Shown here: in pieces, positions 7,064-17,101 of the stretch
How the letters are laid out: the number at the start of each line of letters is the position of its first letter
Numbering within the stretch: position 1 is the stretch's first letter
NCBI GenBank assembly: GCA_944389925.1
Contig: CALXOD010000057.1
Coordinates: 1 to 64,000, forward strand
Direction of reading: 5' to 3'
From: an uncultured Victivallaceae bacterium
GTDB lineage: Bacteria; Verrucomicrobiota; Lentisphaeria; Victivallales; Victivallaceae
Length of the DNA stretch: 64,000 bases
Made by a program: the position numbers and the translations under genes
The notes under the pieces: generated by a model
Told to the model about the DNA's origin: nothing
The model's database searches: none
The model's input: the letters and a program-made list of their open reading frames with translations, nothing else

Positions 7064-8875
7064 ATGCGTGCAATCAGAAATATCGCCATCATTGCTCACG
7101 TCGACCACGGCAAAACCACCCTGGTGGATGAAATTCTCAAACAGGCCAAGGTTTTTCGGGAAAACCAGGCGGTGGAAGAGTGTTTCCTGGACAGCAATGA
7201 CCTTGAGCGCGAGCGTGGCATCACCATTCTGGCCAAAAATATCAGTGTGGAATACAAAGGAGTGAAAATCAACGTAATCGACACTCCCGGACACAGTGAT
7301 TTCGGTGGACAGGTCGAACGCGTTCTGAAACTGGCAGATGGGGTGCTGCTGCTGGTGGACGCGGCCGAAGGGCCGATGCCGCAGACCCGTTTCGTGCTGG
7401 ACAAGGCGTTGCGGCTCAATCTCCGTCCGGTGGTGGTGATCAACAAGGTGGATAAGCCGGATGCCCGTCCGGAGATCGTACATGGCAAGATTTTTGATCT
7501 TTTCTGCGAATTGAATGCGTCGGAAGAGCAGCTGGATTTCCCGACGCTGTACGCCAGCGGGCGTTCCGGTTGGGCAGTACGGGATCTCAAGGATCCCCGT
7601 GAATCGATTCTGCCGTTGATGGATGCGATTCTCGAATATGTGCCTGCACCGCCGGTGCTGGATGGTCCGGTGCAGATGCAGGTCGCCACGCTGGATTATT
7701 CCAATTTCGTCGGTCGTATCGGGATTGGCCGGGTATACCGGGGGACGCTTGACGCTTCCCGCCCGCTGGTGCTGATCAAGCGGGATGGCACGTCCCGTCC
7801 CGTGGATATTCGTCAGTTTTTTACTTTTGAGGGGTTGAACCGCCAGGAGACGGAACAGGTGCCCTGCGGGGATTTGTGCGCGATTGTGGGGATTGAAGAT
7901 ATTGATATTTCCGATACGATCTGTGATCAGGAACATCCTGAGGCGATGCCGCCGATTGCAATTGACGAGCCGACGCTGTCGATGATTTTCCGAATCAATG
8001 ACTCTCCTTTTTATGGGAAGGAGGGGAAATATGTCAGCAGCCGGCACCTGCGGGAACGGTTGTTCAAGGAGGTGGAGCGGGATGTGGCGCTGCGGGTGGA
8101 GGAATTGAACGGCGATGCCTTCCGAGTCAGTGGGCGTGGCGTGTTGCATCTGGCGGTACTGATTGAGACCATGCGACGCGAAGGATACGAACTGGCAGTC
8201 GCCAAGCCGCAGGTGATTACCAAAATGATCGATGGGGTGAAGTGCGAACCCGTGGAAATTCTGTCGGTGGATGTGCCTGGCGAGTTTGCCGGGAAAATCA
8301 TTGAGATGGCCGGCATGCGGCGCGGCGAACTCATTCAGATGGAATCGCGTGGTCTGCGGCAGCTGCTGGAGTTTCATATTCCCACTCGCGGGCTCATTGG
8401 TTTCCGCAGCCGGGCGCTGACGGCCAGCGCCGGGGAGGCGATCGTATCGCACCGGTTCGACCATTATGAACCCTACAAGGGGGATATCCCGCAGCGTTCG
8501 GTGGGAACCATGGTCAGTATGGCGGCGGGAAAGGCGGCGGCTTATGCTATTGACGGGCTGCAGTTGCGCGGATTCTTTTTCATTGATCCGAATACCGACT
8601 GCTATGAGGGCATGATCGTCGGCGAACACTGCAAGGAAGGGGATCTGGTGGTCAATGTCCAGAAAGGAAAACAGTTGACCAACATGCGGGCGGCCGGAAG
8701 TGATCGCAACCTCAAAATCGTGCCTGCGCGCAAAATGTCTCTGGAACAGGCGCTGGAATACATCGAAGACGATGAATTGGTGGAGGTGACTCCGAAGAAT
8801 ATTCGCCTTCGGAAATTTTATCTGACGGAACTGGAACGTCGCCGCATGCGCGGACGGTCGGCGGCTGAAGCTTGA
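7064..8875 (+). CDS. typA: Ribosome-associated GTPase TypA/BipA
   Basis: Translational GTPase that binds the ribosome and is linked to 50S assembly and stress or cold adaptation. The G1 motif AHVDHGKTT is at about residues 11-19, followed by ERGITI, the G3 motif DTPGHSD and the G4 motif NKVD. EF-G-like domains and the BipA-specific C-terminal region follow. At 603 aa the length is typical. AAAGAGG lies upstream of the start. The next gene begins 31 bases downstream, so read-through into the transporter is possible. Confidence 0.97.
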   Translation: MRAIRNIAIIAHVDHGKTTLVDEILKQAKVFRENQAVEECFLDSNDLERERGITILAKNISVEYKGVKINVIDTPGHSDFGGQVERVLKLADGVLLLVDAAEGPMPQTRFVLDKALRLNLRPVVVINKVDKPDARPEIVHGKIFDLFCELNASEEQLDFPTLYASGRSGWAVRDLKDPRESILPLMDAILEYVPAPPVLDGPVQMQVATLDYSNFVGRIGIGRVYRGTLDASRPLVLIKRDGTSRPVDIRQFFTFEGLNRQETEQVPCGDLCAIVGIEDIDISDTICDQEHPEAMPPIAIDEPTLSMIFRINDSPFYGKEGKYVSSRHLRERLFKEVERDVALRVEELNGDAFRVSGRGVLHLAVLIETMRREGYELAVAKPQVITKMIDGVKCEPVEILSVDVPGEFAGKIIEMAGMRRGELIQMESRGLRQLLEFHIPTRGLIGFRSRALTASAGEAIVSHRFDHYEPYKGDIPQRSVGTMVSMAAGKAAAYAIDGLQLRGFFFIDPNTDCYEGMIVGEHCKEGDLVVNVQKGKQLTNMRAAGSDRNLKIVPARKMSLEQALEYIEDDELVEVTPKNIRLRKFYLTELERRRMRGRSAAEA

Positions 8876-8906
8876 GCACCGCGCCCAATACACCAAGGAG
8901 AGTATC

Positions 8907-10505
8907 GTGCAGGAGAAACGCGAACACTGGGGATCAAGCTGGGGATTTCTGATGGCGGCGATCGGGTCCGCGATCGGACTCGGCAACATCTGGAAATTTC
9001 CGTATGTAACCGGCATGAACGGAGGTGGGGCATTTGTGCTGGTATATCTGGTTTGTATTGCGGTTATCGGCTTACCGGTGATGATTTGCGAAATTTCCAT
9101 GGGGCGGGCTACCCAGAAAAACCCGCTTGGTGCATTTCTGGAGCTTTCTCCGCGGCATTCGCGTCTGGCTGAGTTTCTCGGCGGGGTGATTGTGCTGATC
9201 GGGCTGACCCTGCTGGTGTTTCAATCTTACGGATACGGCGCGCTGCTGGTGTTGACCGGGGGATTGACCATCCGTTATGGCTGGGCGGTGGCCGGAATCG
9301 TCGATGGCGTAGTGTCGATCGTGCTGATCACGGCGGTGTACAGCGTGGTTGGTGGATGGACGCTGGCCTATGCCATTCGGGCTTTTATGAACCGGTTGAC
9401 GTTTACTGATGCGACGGGAGCGGAGTCGGTATTCAACAGCTTGCTGTTCGGGGCGGACGGCGGGCTGTATATGACGATCTCCTGCCAGATGTTGTTTTTG
9501 CTGGCTTGCGGTCTGGTGGTGGCCGGCGGGGTGCGCAAGGGGATTGAGCGATATTCCAAGATTCTGATGCCGATTTTGTTCGGGCTGTTGCTGGTGCTGA
9601 TTCTGCGTGGAATCACTTTGCCGGGGGCCATGGAAGGAGTGCGTTTTTTCCTTTCGCCTGATTTTTCACGGCTTACCGCGGCGGGAGTGCTGGAGGCGCT
9701 GGGACATGCTTTTTACACCCTGAGCCTCGGCATGGGGATCATGATTACCTACGGCAGTTACATGGCGCCGAAGCAATCCATCGTCAAAAACTCTCTGGCG
9801 ATTATCGGTTTTGACACGTTGGCAGCGTTGATGGGGGGGCTGGCGATTTTTCCGGCACTTTTCGCCATGGGGTTTCCGCCGGACAGTGGTCCGGGATTGG
9901 TGTTCAAGATTCTGCCGGTGACATTTAATCATATTCCCGGGGGGCTCGGCTGGTTGTGGAGCGGGGTTTTCTTTGTCGCGCTGGCGATTGCGGCGATTAC
10001 CAGCGGAGTGAGTCTGCTGGAAGTGATGACTTCGGTGCTGATGGATCAGCTGCATTTGCGCCGTTGCTGGGCGGTTCTGGCGAGTGTGGTTCCGATTGCA
10101 TTACTGGGATTGATCTGCGCTGTGAGTGTGGATGGCTGGGAACGGATCGCAGGGGTGCATACGGTTTTTGAAACCGTGTTTGATGAGGTGCCGGGGAGCT
10201 TTTTCAATATGCTGGATTTCCTGACAAGCTACTGGCTGCTGCCGTTAAGCGGTATGGCGATTTCGGTTTTTGTGGGCTGGGTGTGGGGGACGCGGCATGC
10301 GCTCCGTGAAATCCGCAAGAGCGGAGGAGATATGCTTGATACCAATCTGATCGTGCTGCTCAGTGGGCTGCGTGGGGAACCCGGTTACGGCAACCCTCAT
10401 AAAATTTTCACCGCGGCATCCTGCTGGGGGATCTTCATCCGTTTTATTTCACCGATCGGGATTATGATTGCATTCCTGCACTCCATCGGGGTGATCAAGC
10501 TGTAA
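8907..10505 (+). CDS. Sodium-dependent NSS-family transporter
   Basis: Member of the neurotransmitter:sodium symporter family (LeuT fold), which takes up amino acids or related solutes with Na+. The N-terminal TM1 signature GSAIGLGNIWKFPY, which forms the Na+ and substrate sites, is intact and is followed by GGGAFVLVYL. The 532 residues are hydrophobic throughout with about 11-12 membrane segments. The start is GTG with AAGGAG seven bases upstream. Bacterial members transport amino acids such as Leu, Trp or Tyr; the substrate cannot be read from the sequence. It is adjacent to another Na+-coupled transporter gene. Confidence 0.9.
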   Translation: MQEKREHWGSSWGFLMAAIGSAIGLGNIWKFPYVTGMNGGGAFVLVYLVCIAVIGLPVMICEISMGRATQKNPLGAFLELSPRHSRLAEFLGGVIVLIGLTLLVFQSYGYGALLVLTGGLTIRYGWAVAGIVDGVVSIVLITAVYSVVGGWTLAYAIRAFMNRLTFTDATGAESVFNSLLFGADGGLYMTISCQMLFLLACGLVVAGGVRKGIERYSKILMPILFGLLLVLILRGITLPGAMEGVRFFLSPDFSRLTAAGVLEALGHAFYTLSLGMGIMITYGSYMAPKQSIVKNSLAIIGFDTLAALMGGLAIFPALFAMGFPPDSGPGLVFKILPVTFNHIPGGLGWLWSGVFFVALAIAAITSGVSLLEVMTSVLMDQLHLRRCWAVLASVVPIALLGLICAVSVDGWERIAGVHTVFETVFDEVPGSFFNMLDFLTSYWLLPLSGMAISVFVGWVWGTRHALREIRKSGGDMLDTNLIVLLSGLRGEPGYGNPHKIFTAASCWGIFIRFISPIGIMIAFLHSIGVIKL

Positions 10506-10597
10506 CCACCACGGGCCGCTCCGGCTGAAAATGCCGCAGCGATCAGCTTCGGTCGGAATGTTCGTATCGGAGCAAGAACTGGGAAAGGGGATTTTCT

Positions 10598-11956
10598 ATG
10601 ACCGCGGTCATGTCGTTTGCATTGTTGTGTCTGCTGCTGGTGTGCGGAAAGGTGTTGCGGGTATATGTGCCGCTGTTGCAGCGTTTGTACTTACCAAGTT
10701 CGGTGATCGGCGGAGTGCTGGGATTGATTTTGATTCGCTGCTGCGGGGACTGGTTGCCGGCGGCGTGGATTGCACCGTGGAACGAGGTACCGGGATTTCT
10801 GATCAATGTGGTGTTTGCTTCTTTATTTCTGGGAGTGGCGGTTCCGGGCATCGGTCGGATTTGGCGGATTGCTGCGCCGCAGTTCTGTTACGGTCAGATT
10901 ATTGCCTGGGGGCAGTATGTGGTGGGACTGGGGGTGGTGTTGCTGCTGCTGAAACCACTGTTCGGGGTTCATGAGGTTTTCGGCACTTTATTGGAAATCG
11001 GTTTTGAGGGCGGTCATGGTACGGTGGGGGGACTGGCCTCTACCTTTGAGGCACTCGGTTTTCCGGAGGGGCGTGATCTGGGGTATACCGTGGCTACGGT
11101 CGGAATGATCACGGGAGTGGTGTGCGGAATGATTCTGATCAACTACGCCGTCCTGCGAGGCTGGGTCAAGGGGATTCGTTCCTTCCGCGATCAGACCCGG
11201 GCGGAACGCTGTGGAATCTGGCCGAAGAATCAGCAGCCGCCAGCCGGTCGTCAGACCGTGCAGGCCGATTCGATTGATTCCTTGGCGTTTCATGTGGCGA
11301 TTCTCGGACTGGCGGTACTGGCCGGATATCTTTTCAAACAGGTATTTATCGGGCTGAATCAGGTGGTGCCGGATGCGATCCGCAATCTCCGGGTGCTGGA
11401 AAGTTTTCCGCTGTTTCCGCTGTGCATGCTCGGGGGGGTGCTGTTACAGGTGGTGATGAGCCGGCTGCGCATTGATTTTTTGGTGGATCACGGGCAGATG
11501 CAGCGGATTTCCGGAGCTACGCTGGATTTTCTGGTGGTAGCGGCGGTGGCCTCGATCCGGCTGGAATTCGTGCTGGATTATTTCTGGCCGCTCTTGATCA
11601 TGTTTGTGTTCGGAATTCTGTGGAATCTCTTTGGGGTACTGGTTCTGGCTCCGCGGCTGTTGCCGGAGACGTGGTTTGAGCAGTCGATTGCCGAGTTCGG
11701 CCAGTCGACCGGCGTGACTGCCACCGGATTGCTTTTGCTGCGCACAGTGGATCCGGAGTCGAAAACGATCGCTCCCCAGGCGTTTGGGTACAAACAACTC
11801 CTCCACGAACCGATCATGGGCGGCGGTCTGTGGACCTCCACCGCACTGGTACTGGTTGCCAATCACGGAGCCTTGCCGATCTGGCTGATCAGTGCAGGGG
11901 TCATTATTTTCTGGCTGTTCTTCTGGCGTTTTCTGGTCAAACCGTTGATGCATTAA
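10598..11956 (+). CDS. gltS: Sodium/glutamate symporter (GltS family)
   Basis: Polytopic inner-membrane protein of 452 aa with the GltS architecture: two inverted halves, with the re-entrant-loop motifs GHGTVGGLASTFE in the first half and GQSTGVTATGLLLLR in the second. Family members co-transport glutamate with Na+. GAAAGGGG lies before the ATG. A hydrophilic loop (about residues 195-225) separates the halves. It ends only seven bases from the convergent macB-type gene. Confidence 0.85.
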   Translation: MTAVMSFALLCLLLVCGKVLRVYVPLLQRLYLPSSVIGGVLGLILIRCCGDWLPAAWIAPWNEVPGFLINVVFASLFLGVAVPGIGRIWRIAAPQFCYGQIIAWGQYVVGLGVVLLLLKPLFGVHEVFGTLLEIGFEGGHGTVGGLASTFEALGFPEGRDLGYTVATVGMITGVVCGMILINYAVLRGWVKGIRSFRDQTRAERCGIWPKNQQPPAGRQTVQADSIDSLAFHVAILGLAVLAGYLFKQVFIGLNQVVPDAIRNLRVLESFPLFPLCMLGGVLLQVVMSRLRIDFLVDHGQMQRISGATLDFLVVAAVASIRLEFVLDYFWPLLIMFVFGILWNLFGVLVLAPRLLPETWFEQSIAEFGQSTGVTATGLLLLRTVDPESKTIAPQAFGYKQLLHEPIMGGGLWTSTALVLVANHGALPIWLISAGVIIFWLFFWRFLVKPLMH

Positions 11957-11963
11957 CGGGAAT

Positions 11964-13235
11964 TTACTCCGCACGCAGGACGGTGATGGGATTCTGCTGT
12001 GCCGCCTGCCAGGCGGGATAGGTCCCGAAGATGACGCCAACCAGACTGGAGATCAGCATCGACGCCACGATGCTCCAGAGCGAATAAACCGTCGGCATGC
12101 CGGCATAATAGGTGATAATCTGAGAAATCCCGATCCCCAGGATAACCCCGAGCAGACCACCAAGCGAGGTAAGCGAGACGGTTTCGATGAGGAACTGGAG
12201 CAGAATGTCGACTTTCTGAGCGCCGAGAGCGCGTCTGGTGCCGATTTCCTTGCGGCGTTCAAATACACTGGCGAGCATGATGTTCATAATGCCGATGCCG
12301 CCGACGATCAGCGAAATACCGGCGATTGAACTCATGACAATGGTGAAGATGTTCTGCGTCGCTTCACGTTGTTTGAGCAGGTCAAGCGGGACGATAACCT
12401 CCCAGTCCTTGACCTTGGAGTGGGATTTCCCCAGATAGTTGATCAGGCGCCGGGCGGTATTGTCGATATATTCCAGATTCCGGATTTTCAGCAGAAAGAC
12501 GTCGTAGTCAATCAGCGTGACCCGGATACCGGTGCCGTCATCGGTATAGGCGTAGTTTCCGTAAAGAATTTCCGAGGTGGGGAAGGGGATGAGAATCATA
12601 TCGTTGGGATTGCCCACTTCCGGATAGGTGGCTCCGATGTCGTTATGGAGCACACCGATCACGCGGAATACCTGGCCCTCGACGCGGATGGGGGCGCCAA
12701 TGACGTCCCGGGCGCCGAGAGGAAAAAGTTTCCGCTTTACATTGCTGCCGATGACGCAGATATTTTGAGGAGAATGAAAATCCAATCCGGAAAACCAGCG
12801 TCCCGCCACCATGCCGCTGGCTGAATCTTCCAGAAAATCCCGGTCCACGCCGACCAGTTTCAAGTCCATCCGATCCAATCCCTTGAGAATTTTCTTACGG
12901 GCATCCCGCACCCGGGTGATGCGTTCAATGTTGTCAAGTTCCAGGATCTTCCGGCGGTCCACCGCGCTCAGACCGTAAGCATCGATCCGGCTGGTACGGC
13001 TGGAGCTGACGCCGGCACCGGCGGATGGCGGTTTTTTGGAATAAACGATAATTTTGTCGATCCCCATAGCTTCAATCTGTTCCAGAGCCTTACGTTTGGC
13101 TCCTTCGGAGATGGCCAGCATGGCGATGACACTGCCGACGCCGAAGATGACGCCGAGTGAGGTCAGCACCGACCGCACTTTATGCAGACGCAGATTCTGC
13201 AAAGAAAGCTGAACGATGTCACTGAAAAGCATCAT
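11964..13235 (-). CDS. MacB/FtsX-type ABC transporter permease
   Basis: Permease (423 aa) of the mechanotransmitting MacB/LolC/FtsX superfamily. One N-terminal TM (about 18-45, after LHKVRSVLTSLGVIFGVGSV) is followed by a large periplasmic domain (about 50-290) and three C-terminal TMs. The conserved ERRKEIGTRRALGA motif precedes the third helix. It overlaps the ATPase gene by four bases (ATGA) and is the last gene of a four-gene operon with a secretin, a membrane fusion protein and the ATPase. Such permeases do not form a pore but drive periplasmic partners. The substrate is unknown. Confidence 0.9.
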   Translation of the reverse strand: MMLFSDIVQLSLQNLRLHKVRSVLTSLGVIFGVGSVIAMLAISEGAKRKALEQIEAMGIDKIIVYSKKPPSAGAGVSSSRTSRIDAYGLSAVDRRKILELDNIERITRVRDARKKILKGLDRMDLKLVGVDRDFLEDSASGMVAGRWFSGLDFHSPQNICVIGSNVKRKLFPLGARDVIGAPIRVEGQVFRVIGVLHNDIGATYPEVGNPNDMILIPFPTSEILYGNYAYTDDGTGIRVTLIDYDVFLLKIRNLEYIDNTARRLINYLGKSHSKVKDWEVIVPLDLLKQREATQNIFTIVMSSIAGISLIVGGIGIMNIMLASVFERRKEIGTRRALGAQKVDILLQFLIETVSLTSLGGLLGVILGIGISQIITYYAGMPTVYSLWSIVASMLISSLVGVIFGTYPAWQAAQQNPITVLRAE

Positions 13236-13984
13236 GATGCAAAGGCCCCCTGGGGAAATTCCTGCACCACCAGACCGTCCCGTAACCGGATCACCTGATC
13301 GTAATGCGGTTCAAACAGAGGGTTGTGAGTCACCATGACAATGGTGACGTTTTGTTCCCGGTTGAGACGGTGAAAGAGATTCATGATTTCGTTGCCGGTT
13401 TTTTCGTCCAGGTTGCCGGTCGGTTCGTCAGCCAGCAGGAAGGTCGGATGGTTGCCGAGCGACCGGGCGACCGCCACCCGCTGGCATTCCCCGCCAGATA
13501 ACTGAGTGGGGCGGTGTCCGAGCCGGTGCCCGAGTCCAACCTGTTTAGCCAGCTCAAGGGCACGGGCCCGCCGAACACGCCGCGAAACGCGGTTGTAGAT
13601 CATCGGCACTTCGATATTCTGTTCGATCGTCAGATAGGGGAACAGATTGAAACTTTGGAAGATGAATCCGATTTTCCGGTTGCGGATCGTCGCCTGTTCC
13701 TGATCGGTCAGAGTTTCCACATTGATGTCTTCGAGCAGATAACTGCCGGATGTGGGCACGTCGAGCATTCCCAGAATATTCAACATAGTCGATTTCCCGG
13801 AACCTGAAGTTCCGACAATGCCGACGAACTGGCCGCGTCGGATTTCAAAGGAAATCCCCTTGAGGACGTTGACGGCCAGCTCGCCGGAATTGTAGGTTTT
13901 CCGGATGTCGCTTAACCGTAGAACGACCTCGCCGCCGGCGTAAGGGGTAATTTCAAACGGGGGAATGCTGTTGCTCATGGTCAT
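13232..13984 (-). CDS. MacB/LolD-type ABC transporter ATPase
   Basis: Nucleotide-binding subunit (250 aa) pairing with the adjacent permease. Walker A GTSGSGKST is at about residues 58-66. The signature LSGGECQRVAVARS has C where Q is usual, and Walker B FLLADEPTGNLD includes the TGNLD motif typical of MacB/LolD/FtsE ATPases. In E. coli MacB the ATPase and permease are fused; here they are separate genes. A second ATG at 13978 could also serve as the start. Confidence 0.92.
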   Translation of the reverse strand: MTMSNSIPPFEITPYAGGEVVLRLSDIRKTYNSGELAVNVLKGISFEIRRGQFVGIVGTSGSGKSTMLNILGMLDVPTSGSYLLEDINVETLTDQEQATIRNRKIGFIFQSFNLFPYLTIEQNIEVPMIYNRVSRRVRRARALELAKQVGLGHRLGHRPTQLSGGECQRVAVARSLGNHPTFLLADEPTGNLDEKTGNEIMNLFHRLNREQNVTIVMVTHNPLFEPHYDQVIRLRDGLVVQEFPQGAFAS

Positions 13985-13990
13985 TCAAGG

Positions 13991-15514
13991 TCAGGATTCA
14001 CTGTCCTGTTTTCTCTGATAGGGGCGGTAGAGGTAGACGATGTCGTTTTCCTTGAGCCCGTCGAGGATCTGCACATAATTGCTGTTGGCTTCCCCGATGG
14101 TGACCGGCACCTCTTTGGGAACTCCACCGCGATGACAGTAGACGAAAAATGACGAATTGTTTTCGAATACCGCTTCCACCGGTACGAACAGCACATCACG
14201 CAGCACTTTGGAAATGACTTCGACTTCCACGCTCATGCCATTGACCAGCTGAGGATTCTGTTCGTCCAGAGTGATACGGGAATTGTAGACCTTGGGGGAC
14301 GCACTGTCCCAGCTGATCTGGTTGACCGGAAGCGTGGCGATCTGACTGATTGCCCCGCCCAGTTTGAGGGTCGGCAGGGAGTCGGGGGTGATGACCACCC
14401 GGTTCCCGGTCCGGATCCGGGAACGGTACTGTTCCGGCAGGTCGAAATCCACCATCAGGTTGTCCATTTCCGGAATAGTCAGGATGATCTGGCCTTTCCA
14501 GATGTCCATCCCCGGTTTTACGTCCGGATTGCCCCAGCGTCGGTCGGGGTCGGCATAAATGACGATCCCGTCGGCAGGGGCGACCAGTTTCATCATTGGC
14601 AGATAGGATTCGTATTTTTCCAGCTGGTTGACAATCCGGCGGATATTGGTACGCAGGTTGTCCACCAGTTTCTTTTTCTGCACGAGGTTGGAGGCGGTGG
14701 AAATGCGTACCCGTTCCCGGTTCAATTTCGCCTGCTCCAGTTCGTTGTAGAGACGCAGCAGGGTGATCGGATTGTCGTAACGCTGGAATGCTTTACGATC
14801 AGTCTGGGCGCTGGAAAGGGCGTTTTCTGCCGTGTCGATCTTATTCTGCAGGTCACGGAGTGCTTTCTGGTTCTGCTGCTCGCCGGCTTCGTCGCTGACG
14901 CCTTCTTCCTTGATCGCTTTCAGTTTATCTTCATAATCCTGCTTGGCATTGAGCAGATTGGTTTCCGCCGTCGCAATTTTCAATGCAAGATTTTTTCTGG
15001 TGTTGGAGCGTTCAAGCCGCAAATATTTGCGGAGCGCCGCCTCTGCCTGGTTCAGACGGTCTTCTGCAACCTTGAGGTCTACTTCGTTGCTGCTTTCCTG
15101 AACTTTGGCGTTTTCGATGGCGATGGCAAGCTCCTTTTCCTGGTTGGAATAGGAGATGCGCAGATCGTCAATTTTCTCCTTCAGCTCATCGGTTTCAAAA
15201 ACCGCCAACACGTCCCCCTTCTTAACCTTGGCGTTTTCATCGACCACCGAAAGAAGCTTGGTGCGGTAATTGGCCTGGAGTGACAGTTTGTGTTTTTCAC
15301 TGGCACTGACATTGCCGCTGAGACGCAACCCGATGATCAGATTGTCGCGTTTGACCTTGAAGGTCCGGTCGATAGCGGTATCTCCGCGACGGATGGCGAA
15401 CTGTTCATCCGCGCGGCGCTCCGCGAGATAGACCACTCCCCAGCAGTAACCGGCTGCTGCCAGCAAAACTGGAACCGCGGTCAGAATGGTGATTTTCATC
15501 CAGCGAATGCGCAC
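13991..15514 (-). CDS. Membrane fusion protein (MacA/HlyD family) with very long coiled coil
   Basis: Periplasmic adaptor of 507 aa. An N-terminal TM anchor (about 6-30) precedes the first half of a lipoyl domain (about 60-110, SVVDENAKVKKGDVLAVFET). A heptad-rich helical hairpin of roughly 180-200 residues follows (about 110-300). The second lipoyl half (VAPADGIVIYADP) and a beta-barrel/membrane-proximal region complete the chain. MacA hairpins are much shorter, so this adaptor could reach deep into the periplasm. It lies between the secretin gene and the ATPase gene, which suggests it bridges inner-membrane MacB and the outer-membrane secretin. Confidence 0.88.
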   Translation of the reverse strand: MRIRWMKITILTAVPVLLAAAGYCWGVVYLAERRADEQFAIRRGDTAIDRTFKVKRDNLIIGLRLSGNVSASEKHKLSLQANYRTKLLSVVDENAKVKKGDVLAVFETDELKEKIDDLRISYSNQEKELAIAIENAKVQESSNEVDLKVAEDRLNQAEAALRKYLRLERSNTRKNLALKIATAETNLLNAKQDYEDKLKAIKEEGVSDEAGEQQNQKALRDLQNKIDTAENALSSAQTDRKAFQRYDNPITLLRLYNELEQAKLNRERVRISTASNLVQKKKLVDNLRTNIRRIVNQLEKYESYLPMMKLVAPADGIVIYADPDRRWGNPDVKPGMDIWKGQIILTIPEMDNLMVDFDLPEQYRSRIRTGNRVVITPDSLPTLKLGGAISQIATLPVNQISWDSASPKVYNSRITLDEQNPQLVNGMSVEVEVISKVLRDVLFVPVEAVFENNSSFFVYCHRGGVPKEVPVTIGEANSNYVQILDGLKENDIVYLYRPYQRKQDSES

Positions 15515-15533
15515 TTTGTCACCCCTTTGTTAC

Positions 15534-16958
15534 TTACTGTTTGGGGATGCCGGCGGGAATTTCACCGGTCGTGGATTCGCTTTTCTGCAGCGGATCGCGG
15601 TCGATGAATTCGTGTTTGACCTGCTGCAGGGTATTTTCCGTTTGCGGCAGCGTCGGGGACTTGCGGATGATGTCGCCAATGGCATTGCTGCTCCGGGCGG
15701 TTTCATCCGGGTCGAAGAGAATTCCATCGGCCAGGTCGTCCGGCGTTAAAATACGCACCCGGAGGAAGAACAACAGCTGAATCAGTTCTTTTTCCCGATA
15801 TTTGGAGGTGAAGAGTTCTCCGAAGTATGGAATATCGCTCAGAAACGGGATACGTTCCTGGCGGACAGATTCCCGGTTGTTATACAAGCCGCCCATGACG
15901 ATGGTCTGGCCGTCTTCCAGTTTGATGTTGGTTTCGATATTCCGGATGGAAATCACCGGGACCTGATAAGAACTGGACCCTTGGGAAATCGTCTGATAAC
16001 TCTGGATGTTGGACACCTGCGGGGAGACCAGCAATGTCACGTTGTCCTCATTGATCATTTTCGGTGTTACATCCAAAGTGACCCCGACCCGTTTGAAGGT
16101 GGTACTGGTCTGGATACTGCCGTTCGTATTGGTCTGAGACTGAATCGGCACGTCCTGACCGTTGGAAATGGTGGATTTTTCATTGCGGGCCACGACAATG
16201 GTCGGCGAAGAGAGGACTTTGGCATCCTGGGCATTGAGCAACCACTGGAAGGCGGCATGAATGCTTTTGTCGCCGGAGGTGAAAACCCAGTCCATGCCGC
16301 CGCCGTCAGTCGTTGTGGTCGGTGCGAGTGAAGTGGTGGTCATACCGGCACTGTTATTGACGGCGCCGGGAGTTGCCTGGCCGTTTTTGTCGATGACGGT
16401 TACGTCCTTGGTCTGGTTGAAGGTCAGCGACATGTTGCGCTGCATGCCGTCGGAAATCATGATTTCCACGACTTTGGCTTCGATCAGCACCTGGGCGGAG
16501 GGCACATCAATGGCAGGCAGAATTTCCGCCAGAGCTTCTATATTTTCTTTTTTGTCATTAATAATGAGCATATTCTGCTCTTCTGTCGGTTCCACATAAC
16601 CGTCATTGGTAATCAGAGATTCAATGCTGGTGGACAACTTATTGGCGGTATTGTAACGGCAGCGGTAAACCAGCGTGGCACGACCGCTGATGCCGGGCAG
16701 GATCTTCAGATAACGCTGTTCCGGGACGGAGCGATTTCTGCGGGTTTTCTGCACCGGAGCGAACAATTCCCGGAGTTGGTCTGCGACGCGGACCACATTT
16801 TCCCGCCCGGCCTGAATATCTTCCGGTGTACGAACCACGATTTCTCCGGGATTGAGGATGGAGGGCGGATTGCCGTTCTGAACCGCTGCGAATGCGGATG
16901 AACAACAAAGCGTCAGTACACTGACACCGAACAGTCGGAAGCACGATGGTCGAAACAT
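15534..16958 (-). CDS. Secretin (GspD/PilQ-type outer-membrane channel)
   Basis: Outer-membrane secretin-family protein of 474 aa with a signal peptide ending near SSAFA. An N1-like module (about 95-165) is followed by the secretin core (about 190-420): VLIEAKVVEIMISDG, GVTLDVTPKMINEDNVTLL, GQTIVMGGLYNNRES, then IPFLSDIPYFGELFTSK and the closing LLFFLRVRIL. It is short because N0, N2 and N3 repeats are missing. It begins an operon with a membrane fusion protein and MacB-like ABC subunits. No GspE/F/G-type genes are nearby, so this does not look like a type II or type IV pilus locus. Confidence 0.9.
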   Translation of the reverse strand: MFRPSCFRLFGVSVLTLCCSSAFAAVQNGNPPSILNPGEIVVRTPEDIQAGRENVVRVADQLRELFAPVQKTRRNRSVPEQRYLKILPGISGRATLVYRCRYNTANKLSTSIESLITNDGYVEPTEEQNMLIINDKKENIEALAEILPAIDVPSAQVLIEAKVVEIMISDGMQRNMSLTFNQTKDVTVIDKNGQATPGAVNNSAGMTTTSLAPTTTTDGGGMDWVFTSGDKSIHAAFQWLLNAQDAKVLSSPTIVVARNEKSTISNGQDVPIQSQTNTNGSIQTSTTFKRVGVTLDVTPKMINEDNVTLLVSPQVSNIQSYQTISQGSSSYQVPVISIRNIETNIKLEDGQTIVMGGLYNNRESVRQERIPFLSDIPYFGELFTSKYREKELIQLLFFLRVRILTPDDLADGILFDPDETARSSNAIGDIIRKSPTLPQTENTLQQVKHEFIDRDPLQKSESTTGEIPAGIPKQ

Positions 16959-17015
16959 GGAGATGAAAACCCTCTGCGTGATGCGTTGCCATTGAATTTA
17001 AGAATAATTCTTGGC

Positions 17016-17043
17016 ATTATACATCTGTTTTCTGGAAAATCAA
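17016..17043 (-). promoter_or_regulatory. Promoter of the secretin-exporter operon
   Basis: Minus strand TTGATT (complement of 17038-17043), 16-bp spacer, consensus TATAAT (complement of 17016-17021), about 58 bases upstream of the secretin ATG. Confidence 0.65.
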
Positions 17044-17101
17044 CCCGGAAAACCACCTTTTGAAAATAAAGTTTAAAAATAAAAAAAAACGCATTTCTTC
17101 A

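Noticed and set aside
7016-9100. A 694-residue open frame on the minus strand opposite typA
   Set aside because: It lies fully antisense to typA, has the His/Gln/Arg-rich composition of a shadow frame in GC-rich DNA, shows no domain and has no ribosome-binding site.
10531-10974. 147-residue plus-strand frame overlapping the start of the GltS-like gene
   Set aside because: Out of frame with a clear membrane transporter, and its translation has no recognisable features.
15534-16958. Type II secretion or type IV pilus locus
   Set aside because: No ATPase of the GspE/PilB type, no GspF, no pseudopilin or prepilin peptidase gene is adjacent; the partners are MacAB-type.
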